Part shown: piece by piece, positions 49,859 to 59,014 of the stretch
Layout: every line of letters starts with the position of its first letter
Position numbering within the stretch: the stretch's first letter is position 1
Source: Streptomyces sp. NBC_01476
GTDB lineage: Bacteria; Actinomycetota; Actinomycetes; Streptomycetales; Streptomycetaceae
Assembly: GCF_036227265.1 (NCBI RefSeq)
Contig: NZ_CP109446.1
Location: 4,163,001 to 4,227,000, forward strand
Length of the DNA: 64,000 bases
Direction of reading: 5' to 3'
Position numbers and translations under genes: made by a program
The notes under the pieces: model-generated
What the model saw: only the letters and a program-made list of their open reading frames with translations
Database searches by the model: none
What the model was told of the DNA's origin: nothing

Positions 49859-52779
49859 GCACCGGGACCGGCGGCAAGGACCTGCTGACCGGGCGGGGCG
49901 CGGGCGCCCACCCCGGATCGGTGGCCGCCCGCGTCAACTCCTGGCGGGCGGCGGTCCGGATCGCCCGCCGTGACGCCCTGCGGTACCGGGGCCGCAGCGT
50001 CCTGGTGCTGCTGATGATCGCACTGCCGATCATGGGGGTCAGTGCGGCCGACATCACCGTGCGCAGTTCCCAGCTGACCGAAGAGCAGAAGGTCGACCGG
50101 GACGTCGGTGCTGCCGACGCGCGGCTGCTCAGCGCCGGCCAGGGCGGGCAGCCGGTGCTGCAGTCGCCCTCGGGCGACGAGTACGAGCCGGTCCACCAGG
50201 AAGCGGCGGACGGCACCGGGGCGGAAGACACCGGGGCGGTCGGCACCGATGACTTCGACGTCGACCCCAAAGTGGCACTGCCGGCCGGAGCACACTGGCT
50301 CACCGACGACGACACCTATGCGGCGATCAGGACCCGTACCGGTCTGCTCTACACCACGGTGCGGGAGTTGAAGGCGGCCGATCCGCTGGCCGCCGGGATC
50401 ATGGCGCTGGACCGGGGCCGGTTCCCCGCGGCGCCGGACGAGATGGCCGCCACCAACGCGTTCCTGAAGTCCAGCGGCCTGCACGTCGGTTCGAGGGTCA
50501 CCGCCTACGGACTGGGCCGCGGCTACCGGATCGTCGGCGCCTACGACCTGCCGAGCCAGTTGGACACCGAGCAGTTGAACACGCTGCCCGGCACCTTCAT
50601 CAAGCCCTACCTGGCCGCGCGGCAGGCGATCGGCGCGAGCGCGGACACCCTGCGGCCTCCGTCGTATCTGGTCGCCGTGCCCGGCGACTTCACCTGGGCC
50701 ATGGTGCAGCGGGCCAACACCCTCGGGGTGGGGGTCGACTCGCGTGAGGTGCGGCTGCATCCGCCGGCCGACTCCGAGGTTCCCCTCTACCGGCGCAACG
50801 GAGGGCCCAGGGCCTTCACGTCCGACGACAACACGGCCGTGATCGCGGCCGGGGCGACGACAGTGGGCCTGGCCATGCTGGAGATCTGCCTGCTGGCAGG
50901 GCCGGCGTTCGCGGTCGGCGCCCGGCGTTCGCAGCGGCAGCTCGGCCTGGTCGGCGCCAACGGAGGGGACCGCCGGCACATCCGGGCGATCGTGCTCGCC
51001 GGAGGTCTGGTGATCGGGGTGGCGGCAGCGGTCGTCGGCACCCTGGCCGGGGCACTGCTCACCGTGGTGCTCCGCGGCCCGCTGGAGAACTCCGTCGGCC
51101 AGCGGTTCGGCGGGATCGAGGTGCGGCCGCTGGAGTTGCTGGGGATCGCCGCGCTGGCGGTGCTCACCGGGCTGCTGGCCGCGGTCGTGCCCGCTGTCAC
51201 CTCGTCCCGGCAGAGCGTGCTGGCCTCGCTCACCGGGCGGCGCGGGGTGCGGCGCACCGGCCGGACACTGCCGGTGATCGGCCTGGGAGCGGTGTGCCTG
51301 GGTGCGGGCATCGCGGTCTTCGGTTCCCTGCGGACCCGCAACCCCCTTGCGGTGGGCTTCGGTTCCGGGGTGGCCGAGCTGGGACTGGTGGCGATGACAC
51401 CGGTACTGGTCGGGGCGTTCGGGCGGCTCGGGAAGTGGCTGCCGCTCGTGCCCCGGCTGGCGCTGCGGGACGCCGTGCGGAACCGCGGCCGTACCGCGCC
51501 CGCGGTGGCGGCGGTGCTGGCCGCGGTGGCCGGCACGGTCGCGGTGGCGACCTTCGCCGCCAGCCAGGACCGGCAGGACCGGGACACCTATGAGGCAAGG
51601 GCGCCGCACGGGGTCTTCGCGCTGAGCATTGGCTCCGACCAGGGCCGGGAGCTGGGCGCGGCACGGACGGCCGTGGCGAAAGAGCTGCCGGTGGCGGCCC
51701 GGGCCGATGTGTTCCGGCTGACGACCGGGGCCCGGACCTGCGACCAGTTCAGTTCGCAGCCCGGCTGCGGCAGTGTGCAGCCGGTGACGCCGAAGGCCAA
51801 CCAGTGTCCGCTGGACGACATGGAGCAGGCCCAGCGGTTCACCGCGGCGCAGCGGCGGGCCTTCTTCCTGAGCTGGCGGTGCGACTACTCCAGCGTGGCG
51901 CCGGTGATCAGTGCCGAGGGAGACGTGGTGGTCGGCGGTCCCGACGTGCTGCGCGCGCTCGGCATCGGGGACGCCGCCGCGCGCACCGCGCTGGCCCGCG
52001 GCGAGACGGTGGTCTTCAACCGGCCCCTCTTCGACCGCGGCACACTGAAACTCCGCCTGGTCGCGGACACCTCCAAGGTGGTGCCCGGCGACAGCGAACC
52101 GCAAGGACCGGTCAAGGCGTTGCCGGCGCGGCTGATCACATCCGCGCAGGCGTACGGCGTCGCGGCGATCGTGCCGCAGCAGGCCGCCCGTGCCGCCGGG
52201 ATCAGGACGGTGCCGCTGGGTTCGCTCTTCACCACCTCGCGCATGCCCACCTCGGCCGAGCGGCAGGCGCTGACCGGCGACCTCGCGAAGCTGGGCACGG
52301 AGACGACCACTTATCTGGAGCGGGGATTCCAGAGCACCAACAGCGTGGTGCTGCTCGCGCTGGGGCTCTTCGCCGGACTGGTGACCGTCGGCGCCGCCGG
52401 GATAGCGACCGGGCTGGCTCAGGCCGACGCCCAGCCCGACCTGCGGACACTCGCCGCGGTCGGTGCCGCGCCGCGGGTGCGGCGGACGCTCTCCGGGTTC
52501 CAGTGCGGGGTGATCGCCGCGATGGGAGTGATCCTCGGGACGGCCGCGGGGGTGCTGCCCGCGATCGGGCTGCGGCGCACCGAGCGGCAGCGGTCCTGGC
52601 ACGACTACCGGCAGGCGATGGAGCAGGGATGGGCCGGCAGCCGGGTGCCGCACGTGCCGATCGTCGTGCCGTGGGGGACCCTCGCGCTGCTGCTGGTGAT
52701 GGTGCCGCTGGGGGCGATGCTGCTCGCCGCGCTGGTCACGCGCTCGCGCGCGGAAATAGGCCGCCGAGCTGAGGCCTAG
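49855..52779 (+). CDS. FtsX-like ABC transporter permease
   Basis: This 974-residue permease has an N-terminal helix (RGRSVLVLLMIALPIMGVSAAD), a large periplasm-side domain, and a first FtsX core around residues 325-500. Further helices surround residue 570, then a second extracytoplasmic region with paired Cys segments (RTCDQFSSQPGCGSV) and a C-terminal FtsX domain (about 840-970). It fits the MacB/DUF214-type exporters of high-GC bacteria. The GTG start overlaps the ATPase stop. Confidence 0.9.
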   Translation: MSTGTGGKDLLTGRGAGAHPGSVAARVNSWRAAVRIARRDALRYRGRSVLVLLMIALPIMGVSAADITVRSSQLTEEQKVDRDVGAADARLLSAGQGGQPVLQSPSGDEYEPVHQEAADGTGAEDTGAVGTDDFDVDPKVALPAGAHWLTDDDTYAAIRTRTGLLYTTVRELKAADPLAAGIMALDRGRFPAAPDEMAATNAFLKSSGLHVGSRVTAYGLGRGYRIVGAYDLPSQLDTEQLNTLPGTFIKPYLAARQAIGASADTLRPPSYLVAVPGDFTWAMVQRANTLGVGVDSREVRLHPPADSEVPLYRRNGGPRAFTSDDNTAVIAAGATTVGLAMLEICLLAGPAFAVGARRSQRQLGLVGANGGDRRHIRAIVLAGGLVIGVAAAVVGTLAGALLTVVLRGPLENSVGQRFGGIEVRPLELLGIAALAVLTGLLAAVVPAVTSSRQSVLASLTGRRGVRRTGRTLPVIGLGAVCLGAGIAVFGSLRTRNPLAVGFGSGVAELGLVAMTPVLVGAFGRLGKWLPLVPRLALRDAVRNRGRTAPAVAAVLAAVAGTVAVATFAASQDRQDRDTYEARAPHGVFALSIGSDQGRELGAARTAVAKELPVAARADVFRLTTGARTCDQFSSQPGCGSVQPVTPKANQCPLDDMEQAQRFTAAQRRAFFLSWRCDYSSVAPVISAEGDVVVGGPDVLRALGIGDAAARTALARGETVVFNRPLFDRGTLKLRLVADTSKVVPGDSEPQGPVKALPARLITSAQAYGVAAIVPQQAARAAGIRTVPLGSLFTTSRMPTSAERQALTGDLAKLGTETTTYLERGFQSTNSVVLLALGLFAGLVTVGAAGIATGLAQADAQPDLRTLAAVGAAPRVRRTLSGFQCGVIAAMGVILGTAAGVLPAIGLRRTERQRSWHDYRQAMEQGWAGSRVPHVPIVVPWGTLALLLVMVPLGAMLLAALVTRSRAEIGRRAEA

Positions 52780-52803
52780 CAGCAGGTGCGGGACAATGGA
52801 CCC

Positions 52804-53376
52804 ATGGAGATGCCGAGGAATGAACGGTCACCGGAGAACGCGCACGACCCGCAGAGCTCGAAGAATCCGCAGGTCCTGGTCGTAGGGCCGGATGGGATGG
52901 CCCTCGGCGGGGATCCCAAGGACGGTGAGGGTCACGAGTCGCGCGAGATCCCGGTGACGGAGATGGTCGAGCAGCCGGCGAAGGTGATGCGCATTGGCAG
53001 CATGATCAAGCAGCTCCTGGAGGAAGTGCGCGCGGCTCCTCTCGATGAGGCGAGCCGGGTGCGGCTGAAGGAGATCCACGCCAGTTCCGTCAAGGAGCTG
53101 GAGGCCGGGCTGGCGCCGGAGTTGGTGGAGGAACTGGAGCGGCTTTCGCTGCCCTTCACCGAGGAGAGCGTGCCCAGCGAGGCCGAGTTGCGCATCGCCC
53201 AGGCACAGCTGGTGGGCTGGCTCGAGGGCCTGTTCCACGGTATTCAGACCGCGCTCTTCGCCCAGCAGATGGCCGCTCGCGCCCAGTTGGAGCAGATGCG
53301 CCGGGCGCTGCCGCCCGGTGTGCTGCCGCACGACGAGGAGCAGGAGCAGCAGGCCCGCTCCGGCCCGTACCTGTAA
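52804..53376 (+). CDS. bpa: Bacterial proteasome activator Bpa (PafE)
   Basis: This 190-residue protein of the DUF2587/Bpa family forms an ATP-independent ring that opens the 20S proteasome gate. It has a disordered N-terminus, the helical core VTEMVEQPAKVMRIGSMIKQLLEEVRAAPLDEASRVRLKEIH and LVGWLEGLFHGIQTALFAQQMAARAQLEQM. The C-terminal gate-opening motif is GPYL (GQYL in mycobacteria). GACAAT stands 6 bp before the ATG, so it may be leaderless. No proteasome genes are in the window. Confidence 0.92.
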   Translation: MEMPRNERSPENAHDPQSSKNPQVLVVGPDGMALGGDPKDGEGHESREIPVTEMVEQPAKVMRIGSMIKQLLEEVRAAPLDEASRVRLKEIHASSVKELEAGLAPELVEELERLSLPFTEESVPSEAELRIAQAQLVGWLEGLFHGIQTALFAQQMAARAQLEQMRRALPPGVLPHDEEQEQQARSGPYL

Positions 53377-53426
53377 CCAGCCTCTTTCCCGAATTCCTGA
53401 TTCCTGAGTTTTTTGAGTTCCCGCAC

Positions 53427-53481
53427 ACCCGAAGATCCGAGGACCCGAATACCCGATACCCGAAGACCCGAAGACCCGGAT
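53427..53481. repeat. Seven 8-bp tandem repeats (ACCCGAAG type)
   Basis: Seven consecutive units of ACCCGANN (one of them 7 bp) lie after bpa and before the terminator. The preceding 30 bp include TTCCTGATTCCTGAGTTTTT, which is unusually AT-rich for this genome. Confidence 0.75.
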
Positions 53482-53501
53482 TCCCGGACACCTACGGACA
53501 A

Positions 53502-53548
53502 CGACAGCGGCGGGCGGCACCTGATTCGGGTGCCGCCCGCCGCTGTCG
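53502..53548. terminator. Bidirectional terminator hairpin
   Basis: A perfect 20-bp stem (53502-53521 with 53529-53548) and 7-nt loop lie between the convergent bpa and kinase genes. Confidence 0.85.
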
Positions 53549-53575
53549 CGCCAGGCCGCGGACCGGCGGGAACGC

Positions 53576-55270
53576 TCAGCTCGCGCCCTTGCCCGTGGAG
53601 ACCCAGATGGTGATCTTGCCGTCGGTCTTCGGGTTGTAGTCGTCCAGGTACTTCGGGTCCTGGCTGGTGACGGTGCCCTCGCCCCACTGCTGCTCGTCCA
53701 CGTACTTGGTGGTGTAGGTCCAGCCCGCGGCCTGGATGCAGGCGACGACCGAGTCCACGTAGATCGAGGTGAAGTCGGGCATCGTCACGACGTCGGGGTC
53801 GTTCGGGTTGATCAGGTCGTTGTGCGCGTCCCGGCACTTGTCCTGGTCGATGGTGCGGCTCTGGTCGCCCTTGACGATGCTGTCCGCGCCCGTGGTGGTG
53901 GTCGGGGTGGTGCTGGTCACCGTTGCAGGAGCGGAGCTGGTGCCGCCGTTGCCGCCCGCGTTGTCGTCGGAGCCGCTGCCGTTCATGGCGACGATGAGGA
54001 CGACGATCACCGCGATGGCGATCACCGCGACGGACCCGCCGATGATCGCGGGCAGCCGGTTCGGCCGCCCGCCGGACCCGCCAGGCCCGCCCGCCGGGCG
54101 CTGCTGCGGAAGCGGTACGGGCGCCGGCGCCATGCCGTACGCCGGATTGGGCGGGGGCGGCGGGGTGCCCTGCCCCAGGCCCTGCCCCGGCTGGGGGTAG
54201 CCGTAGGCCGAGGGCGGCGTCTGCGGACCGTACGGCGTCCCGGCGCTGGGCGCGTACGGGGTCTGGATCTGCTGCTGCGGCGTCTGCAGCGGCCCCTGGG
54301 CGGCGGGGAAGACCGAGTTGGCCACGCCCTCGCCCCGGCCGGTGGGGGGAGCGGTGGCGCCGGAGACCAGCGGCATGGTGTCGCGGGCGGTGGCCGAAAG
54401 CACCCGCTGCGTCTCGTCCTGCATGGTCTCCGCGCTCGGGAAGCGCTCGGCCGGATTCTTCCGCAGTGACCGCGCCACCAGGGCGTCCACCGCCGGGCTG
54501 AGCGCCCGGTTGACGGAGGACGGCGCCGGCGGGGTCTCCTGCACATGCTGGTAGGCCATCGCCAGCGGCGAGTCCGCGTCGAACGGCAGCCGCCCGGTGA
54601 GGAGCTCGAAGAGCATGCAGCCGACCGAGTACAGGTCGGACCGCTCGTCGACGCCGCGGCCCAGCGCCTGCTCGGGCGAGAGGTACTGCGGGGTGCCGAC
54701 GACCATGCCGGTCTGCGTCATCGAGGTGACACCGGACTGCATGGCCCGGGCGATGCCGAAGTCCATGACCTTGACCACACCGCGCCGGGTGATCATCACA
54801 TTGCCCGGCTTGATGTCCCGGTGCACCAGCCCCATCTCGTGGCTGACCGCCAGTGCCGCCAGCACATCGCCGGTGATCTTCAGCGCCTTGTCGGCCGGCA
54901 TCGCGCCGTGCTGGGCGATGTCGGCGGCCAGCACATCACCGAGCGGCTGCCCCTCGACGTACTCCATGACGATGTACGGGACGTGCTGCCCGTCGATCAC
55001 GTCCTCGCCGGAGTCGAAGACCGAGACGATGTTGGTGTGGTTGAGTTTGGCGACGGACTGGGCCTCGCGGCGGAAGCGCTCACGGAACGACGGCTCGTTG
55101 CCGAGGTTGGTGTGGAGGGTCTTGACGGCGACCGGCCGGTCAAGGACGGTGTCATGTGCCAGGTGCACGGACGCCATCCCGCCCTGTCCCAGCAGCTCGC
55201 GCAGCACGTACCGCCCGCCGCCGACCGAGCGCCCCGTGTACTCGCCGCCCTGCGTGGCGTCCCCGCTCAT
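53576..55270 (-). CDS. Ser/Thr protein kinase with single C-terminal PASTA-like domain
   Basis: This 564-residue receptor kinase has a kinase domain (about 20-285) with LGQGGMASVHLAHD, VAVKTLH, HRDIKPGNVMI, DFGIARAM and activation loop TSMTQTGMVVGTPQY. A long Gln/Pro/Gly/Tyr-rich juxtamembrane region (about 300-415) leads to one helix (about 420-445), a Thr/Ser-rich spacer and a PASTA-like domain (about 490-560: VVTMPDFTSIYVDSVVACIQAAGW). The start is ATG 55270; the very long upstream in-frame extension lies antisense to the next kinase and is not real. Confidence 0.92.
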   Translation of the reverse strand: MSGDATQGGEYTGRSVGGGRYVLRELLGQGGMASVHLAHDTVLDRPVAVKTLHTNLGNEPSFRERFRREAQSVAKLNHTNIVSVFDSGEDVIDGQHVPYIVMEYVEGQPLGDVLAADIAQHGAMPADKALKITGDVLAALAVSHEMGLVHRDIKPGNVMITRRGVVKVMDFGIARAMQSGVTSMTQTGMVVGTPQYLSPEQALGRGVDERSDLYSVGCMLFELLTGRLPFDADSPLAMAYQHVQETPPAPSSVNRALSPAVDALVARSLRKNPAERFPSAETMQDETQRVLSATARDTMPLVSGATAPPTGRGEGVANSVFPAAQGPLQTPQQQIQTPYAPSAGTPYGPQTPPSAYGYPQPGQGLGQGTPPPPPNPAYGMAPAPVPLPQQRPAGGPGGSGGRPNRLPAIIGGSVAVIAIAVIVVLIVAMNGSGSDDNAGGNGGTSSAPATVTSTTPTTTTGADSIVKGDQSRTIDQDKCRDAHNDLINPNDPDVVTMPDFTSIYVDSVVACIQAAGWTYTTKYVDEQQWGEGTVTSQDPKYLDDYNPKTDGKITIWVSTGKGAS

Positions 55271-55534
55271 CAGTACCGCTACCCCCTGGAAGACCTTCCG
55301 GGACAGACTCGTCCCCGACCTTGCCCGGCCAAGTCTGTCCGATCGGACCGGCACGTCAAGTTCGTTGACCATCTCGTCACCAGACGCAGACGGTCCGCGT
55401 ACCCGGCCGTGAAGGGCCCGGCCGGCCCCGGCCGACCCGCTGGACGAAGAGATTCGGGTCCTCGAAAAGCGGTACGGTTGCGCACCAGAGGCATGGTTGC
55501 CGACCGACCGATGGACGAACGACGGCGAGGACTG

Positions 55535-57094
55535 ATGGTCGACCGGAACGAGACGCCCGCCGGCGTCGGAGCGTCGGAAAGCTCCGGCCAGTGGGGCGTC
55601 GGCTCCCTGGTGGGCGACGGCCGTTACCGGCTGAGCGGCAAGCTCGGCCGCGGCGGGATGGCCGAGGTCTTCGCCGCCGAGGACGTACGGCTCGGCCGGA
55701 CCGTGGCGGTGAAGCTGCTGCGCACGGACCTCGCCGAGGACCCGGTGTCCAAGGCCCGCTTCACCCGTGAGGCGCAGGCCGTCGCCGGGCTGAATCACCA
55801 CGCCGTGGTCGCGGTCTACGACTCCGGTGAGGACCGCACCCCCACCGGCACCGTCCCCTACATCGTGATGGAACTGGTCGAGGGCCACACCATCAAGGAC
55901 CTGCTCAACGGTCCGACCCCGCCGCCGGTCGACCAGGCGCTGCTGATCGTCTCCGGGGTGCTGGACGCTCTCGCGTACAGCCACCAGCACGGCATCGTGC
56001 ACCGCGACATCAAGCCCGCCAACGTGATCATCACCTCGGCCGGTCAGGTCAAGGTGATGGACTTCGGCATCGCGCGGGCGCTGCACGGCGCCGCGAGCAC
56101 GATGACGCAGACCGGCATGGTCATGGGCACCCCGCAGTACCTCTCGCCCGAGCAGGCGCTCGGCAAGACCGTGGACCACCGCAGCGATCTGTACGCCACC
56201 GGCTGCCTGCTCTACGAACTGCTCACGCTGCGGCCGCCGTTCACCGGCGAGACGCCGCTCTCCGTGGTGTACCAGCACGTCCAGGACCAGGCCCAGATCC
56301 CCTCCCAGGTCAACGACCGGGTGCCGCCCGAGCTGGACGGCCTGGTGATGCGGGCACTGGCGAAGCAGCCGGAGGACCGCTTCCAGAGCGCCGAGGAGAT
56401 GCGCGGGGTCCTCGCCTACGCCCACCAGGCGCTCACCGAGCAGGGCGGCTGGAGCGGCGGACGCTGGAGCACCGGCGCGGTCACCGCGGTCGCGCCAGGA
56501 CCGGGCGGCACCGCGCCCACCGTCGTCGCGCAGGCCGGCCCGGGTGGCTACCCGGGCTCCGGCCACACCGCGGAACTCGGCCTGCCGCTGCTGGCCGGCG
56601 TCGGCGGTGTCGGTGGCCCCGACGACGTGCACGGCTATGGCGCGCCGCCGCCGCCGAAGAACGGCGGCAACCGCTGGCTGAAACCGGCGCTCTTCGGTGT
56701 GGTCGCGGTGGTGATCATCGTGCTGGGCGTCTTCTTCGCCACCGGCGGCAACGGCGGCGGGGCCTCGCCCTCTCACACCACCGCACCGGTGACCACCCAG
56801 CCGACCGACCAGCCCACCGACACCCCGTCGGACGAGCCGACCGGCAGCGGCGAGGTCAGCACCGGGCCGACCCGGACGGACACCGGCGCCCCGACCGAGA
56901 CGACCACCACGACGCCGCCGCCGACCACCGCCACGACCACGCCGCCGCCGACGACGCCGACCACGAAGCCGCCGACCACACCCCCGACGACGCCGCCGAC
57001 CACGCCGCCCACCACCCCGCCGACGACGCCCCCCACGACGGAGCCGGGCAGCGACCCGACCGGCGGCAGCGGCGGCGACGGTCACAACGGCTGA
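55535..57094 (+). CDS. Ser/Thr protein kinase with Thr/Pro-rich extracellular tail
   Basis: This 519-residue kinase has a kinase domain (about 25-290) with LGRGGMAEVFAAED, VAVKLLR, HRDIKPANVI, DFGIARAL and STMTQTGMVMGTPQY. It has a Gly-rich linker, one transmembrane helix (about 385-408) and an outside tail of about 110 residues dominated by PPTTPPTT repeats with no PASTA domain. Such tails are often O-mannosylated wall spacers in actinobacteria (inference). The start is uncertain: ATG 55535 has GAGGA close upstream; ATG 55511 and 55493 are in frame. It is divergent from the previous kinase. Confidence 0.9.
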   Translation: MVDRNETPAGVGASESSGQWGVGSLVGDGRYRLSGKLGRGGMAEVFAAEDVRLGRTVAVKLLRTDLAEDPVSKARFTREAQAVAGLNHHAVVAVYDSGEDRTPTGTVPYIVMELVEGHTIKDLLNGPTPPPVDQALLIVSGVLDALAYSHQHGIVHRDIKPANVIITSAGQVKVMDFGIARALHGAASTMTQTGMVMGTPQYLSPEQALGKTVDHRSDLYATGCLLYELLTLRPPFTGETPLSVVYQHVQDQAQIPSQVNDRVPPELDGLVMRALAKQPEDRFQSAEEMRGVLAYAHQALTEQGGWSGGRWSTGAVTAVAPGPGGTAPTVVAQAGPGGYPGSGHTAELGLPLLAGVGGVGGPDDVHGYGAPPPPKNGGNRWLKPALFGVVAVVIIVLGVFFATGGNGGGASPSHTTAPVTTQPTDQPTDTPSDEPTGSGEVSTGPTRTDTGAPTETTTTTPPPTTATTTPPPTTPTTKPPTTPPTTPPTTPPTTPPTTPPTTEPGSDPTGGSGGDGHNG

Positions 57095-57104
57095 ACCGCC
57101 ACCG

Positions 57105-58124
57105 TCACCCGGTGAAAGCCTCCAGCACCGCCTCGTACTCCTCGGTCCACCACACCGCGAGCGCCGACGCGGCCGGGAAGAGCGGGTCGGAGCGCTGGTC
57201 GCGCCGCTGGTAGCGCCAGTGCAGCATCCAGAAGTCGTTGAGCCGTTCCCACCACACCCGGTGGACGGCCGCGGCCACCTCCGCGGCGCCGACGCGCGCC
57301 CCGCGCCGGTACGACCGGGCGTAGCCGCGGACCTTGCGCAGGTCGAGCCGGCCGGTGACCGGGTGGACGAAGAAGATCGCCGCGGCCCGTACCGCCTCCT
57401 CCGCGCGCGGCTGTACGCCGAGCCGGTCCCAGTCCACGATGGCGGCCGGTTCGTCGCCGCGGTAGAGCAGGTTGAGCGGGTGGAAGTCACCGTGCACCCA
57501 GCCGCTGACCTGCCCTTCCGCGTCCGGCGGGCGCCGGTGGGCGTACTGCCGCAGCAGCGCCCTGCGCTCCAGCAGCCGGTGTTCCGCGAGCGCGTCGAAG
57601 GCGTCGTACGGGCGGTGGCCGCGGACCAGCGCGAGCAGCTGGTCGATGTGCGCGTGGGTACGGTCCGGGTCGGCGCTGGGGTGCCGGCCGGCGGGGGGCG
57701 GCGGCTGGATGCGGGCGAGACCGCTGTGGACCCGGCCGAGCAGCGCGCCGAGGCGGCGGGACTGGGCCGGGCTGAGTTCGGTGCCCTCGCGGTGGCGGCC
57801 GTCGACCCAGGGGAAGAGGGCGTAGCCGGCGCCGCCGGCCAGTGCCACGGTGTTGCCGCGGGAGTCCTGCAGCGGGGCGGCGATGGGCAGGCCCAGCCGG
57901 GCGAGCCGCAGGGTGGCGTGGTGCTGGCGCGCGATGACGCCGGGGTCCGCGGTGTCCGCTGCGATGTACTGCTTGAGGAAGAACCGACCTGCCGTGGTGG
58001 TCAGCCGCCACCCCCGGTTGAGCAGTCCCCGGGGGACCGGTTCGCAGGTGAGCGGGGTTCCCGCGTCCTCGTATGGGCGCAGCACATCCGTCAGCGGTGG
58101 CGGCGCCGGTGCCGTGCCCGTCAC
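57105..58124 (-). CDS. APH-fold phosphotransferase
   Basis: This 339-residue aminoglycoside phosphotransferase-fold protein has the Brenner-type catalytic motif WVHGDFHPLNLLYRGDEPAAIVDWDRLG, with catalytic Asp, Asn and metal-binding Asp. An N-lobe segment FFLKQYIAAD contains the nucleotide-binding Lys. Neighbours do not point to antibiotic resistance; homoserine kinase-like or other small-molecule phosphorylation is equally possible. The start is GTG 58124. It is convergent with the kinase, 10 bp apart. Confidence 0.88.
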   Translation of the reverse strand: MTGTAPAPPPLTDVLRPYEDAGTPLTCEPVPRGLLNRGWRLTTTAGRFFLKQYIAADTADPGVIARQHHATLRLARLGLPIAAPLQDSRGNTVALAGGAGYALFPWVDGRHREGTELSPAQSRRLGALLGRVHSGLARIQPPPPAGRHPSADPDRTHAHIDQLLALVRGHRPYDAFDALAEHRLLERRALLRQYAHRRPPDAEGQVSGWVHGDFHPLNLLYRGDEPAAIVDWDRLGVQPRAEEAVRAAAIFFVHPVTGRLDLRKVRGYARSYRRGARVGAAEVAAAVHRVWWERLNDFWMLHWRYQRRDQRSDPLFPAASALAVWWTEEYEAVLEAFTG

Positions 58125-58339
58125 GCGCCACAGCGTAGATCAACTCGGGGGTCCGCCCCGGCGGAGTGGCGCCGGGCGCCCAGGACCTGCTAAGGCGGTG
58201 AACCCGCCAAAGCGCCCGGGAGGCGGTGAAAACGCCCGCGGGGGCCGCCTGACCTGGGACGCTGCCCGGGGCACCGGGGTGACACGCTCAAACAAGCCGC
58301 CGAGCCGCCGAGCCGCCAGGCCACCAAGCGCCCGCCGCC

Positions 58340-59014
58340 CTAAGGCACCCGCTTGCCGCCGCCCTGCATCCGCTCCCCGTACACCGCGGCCTGTGTCCGC
58401 CGCTCCATGCCCAGCTTCGCCAGCAGCGACGACACGTACTTCCTGACCTTCTTCTCGGCCAGGCGCATCCGCTCGCCGATCTGCCGGTTGGTCAGCCCTT
58501 CCCCGATCAGGTCCAGGATCCGCTGCTCCTGCTGCGTCAGCTCGGCGTGCTCGCCGGGGCTCTCCGCGGACCGCGTCCCGCCGTCCCGCAGCCGGTCCAG
58601 CACCTTGCCGGTGGCGCCGGGGTCGAGCAGCGACTTCCCCGCGGCCACTTCCTTGACCGCCGTGACCAGGTCGTCGCCGCTGATCACCTTGAGCACGTAT
58701 CCGGACGCGCCGGCCATGACCGCGTCAAAGAGCGCCTCGTCGTCGGCGAAGGACGTCAGCATCAGGCACTTCACCGAGGGGTCGTGGGACCGGATCTCCC
58801 GGCACACCTCGACCTCCGAGCCGTCCGGCAGCCGTACGTCGAGGACCGCCACATCGGGGTGGGCGCCGGAAATGCGGGTCATCGCCTCGGCCGCGTCGGC
58901 GGCCTCCCCGACCACGTCGATGTCGTGCTCGGTGGCCAGCAGTTCATGGACGCCCCGGCGCACCACTTCATGGTCGTCGAGAAGGAAAACTCGGATATTT
59001 CCGTCTTCACGCAC
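58340..59014 (-). CDS. LuxR-type (NarL/FixJ) response regulator
   Basis: This 224-residue response regulator has a receiver domain (about 5-125) with acidic pocket LLDDHE, phospho-acceptor Asp in VAVLDVRLPDGS, Thr/Ser in MLTSFAD and Lys in YVLKVI. A C-terminal LuxR helix-turn-helix (about 155-215) has LTQQEQRILDLIGEGLTNRQIGERMRLAEKKVRKYVSSLLAKLGM. The DosR/DevR-like features suggest redox or hypoxia signalling (inference). No histidine kinase is beside it, so it is an orphan here. The start is GTG. Confidence 0.92.
   Translation of the reverse strand: MREDGNIRVFLLDDHEVVRRGVHELLATEHDIDVVGEAADAAEAMTRISGAHPDVAVLDVRLPDGSEVEVCREIRSHDPSVKCLMLTSFADDEALFDAVMAGASGYVLKVISGDDLVTAVKEVAAGKSLLDPGATGKVLDRLRDGGTRSAESPGEHAELTQQEQRILDLIGEGLTNRQIGERMRLAEKKVRKYVSSLLAKLGMERRTQAAVYGERMQGGGKRVP

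Noticed and set aside
49417..52653. A 1078-residue minus-strand frame
   Set aside because: It is antisense to the ABC ATPase and FtsX-like permease. No domain or start signal is visible.
56880..57060. Possible CRISPR-like or minisatellite array
   Set aside because: The repeats are in-frame codons for the Thr/Pro tail of the kinase, with no spacers.
53576..57490. Extended start for the minus-strand kinase (1304 residues)
   Set aside because: The extension lies antisense to the divergent kinase. The true N-terminus MSGDATQGG at 55270 precedes the kinase domain directly.
57105..58124. Aminoglycoside resistance gene
   Set aside because: Only the general APH-fold motif is present. Context shows no resistance or biosynthesis genes, so a specific resistance call is not supported.
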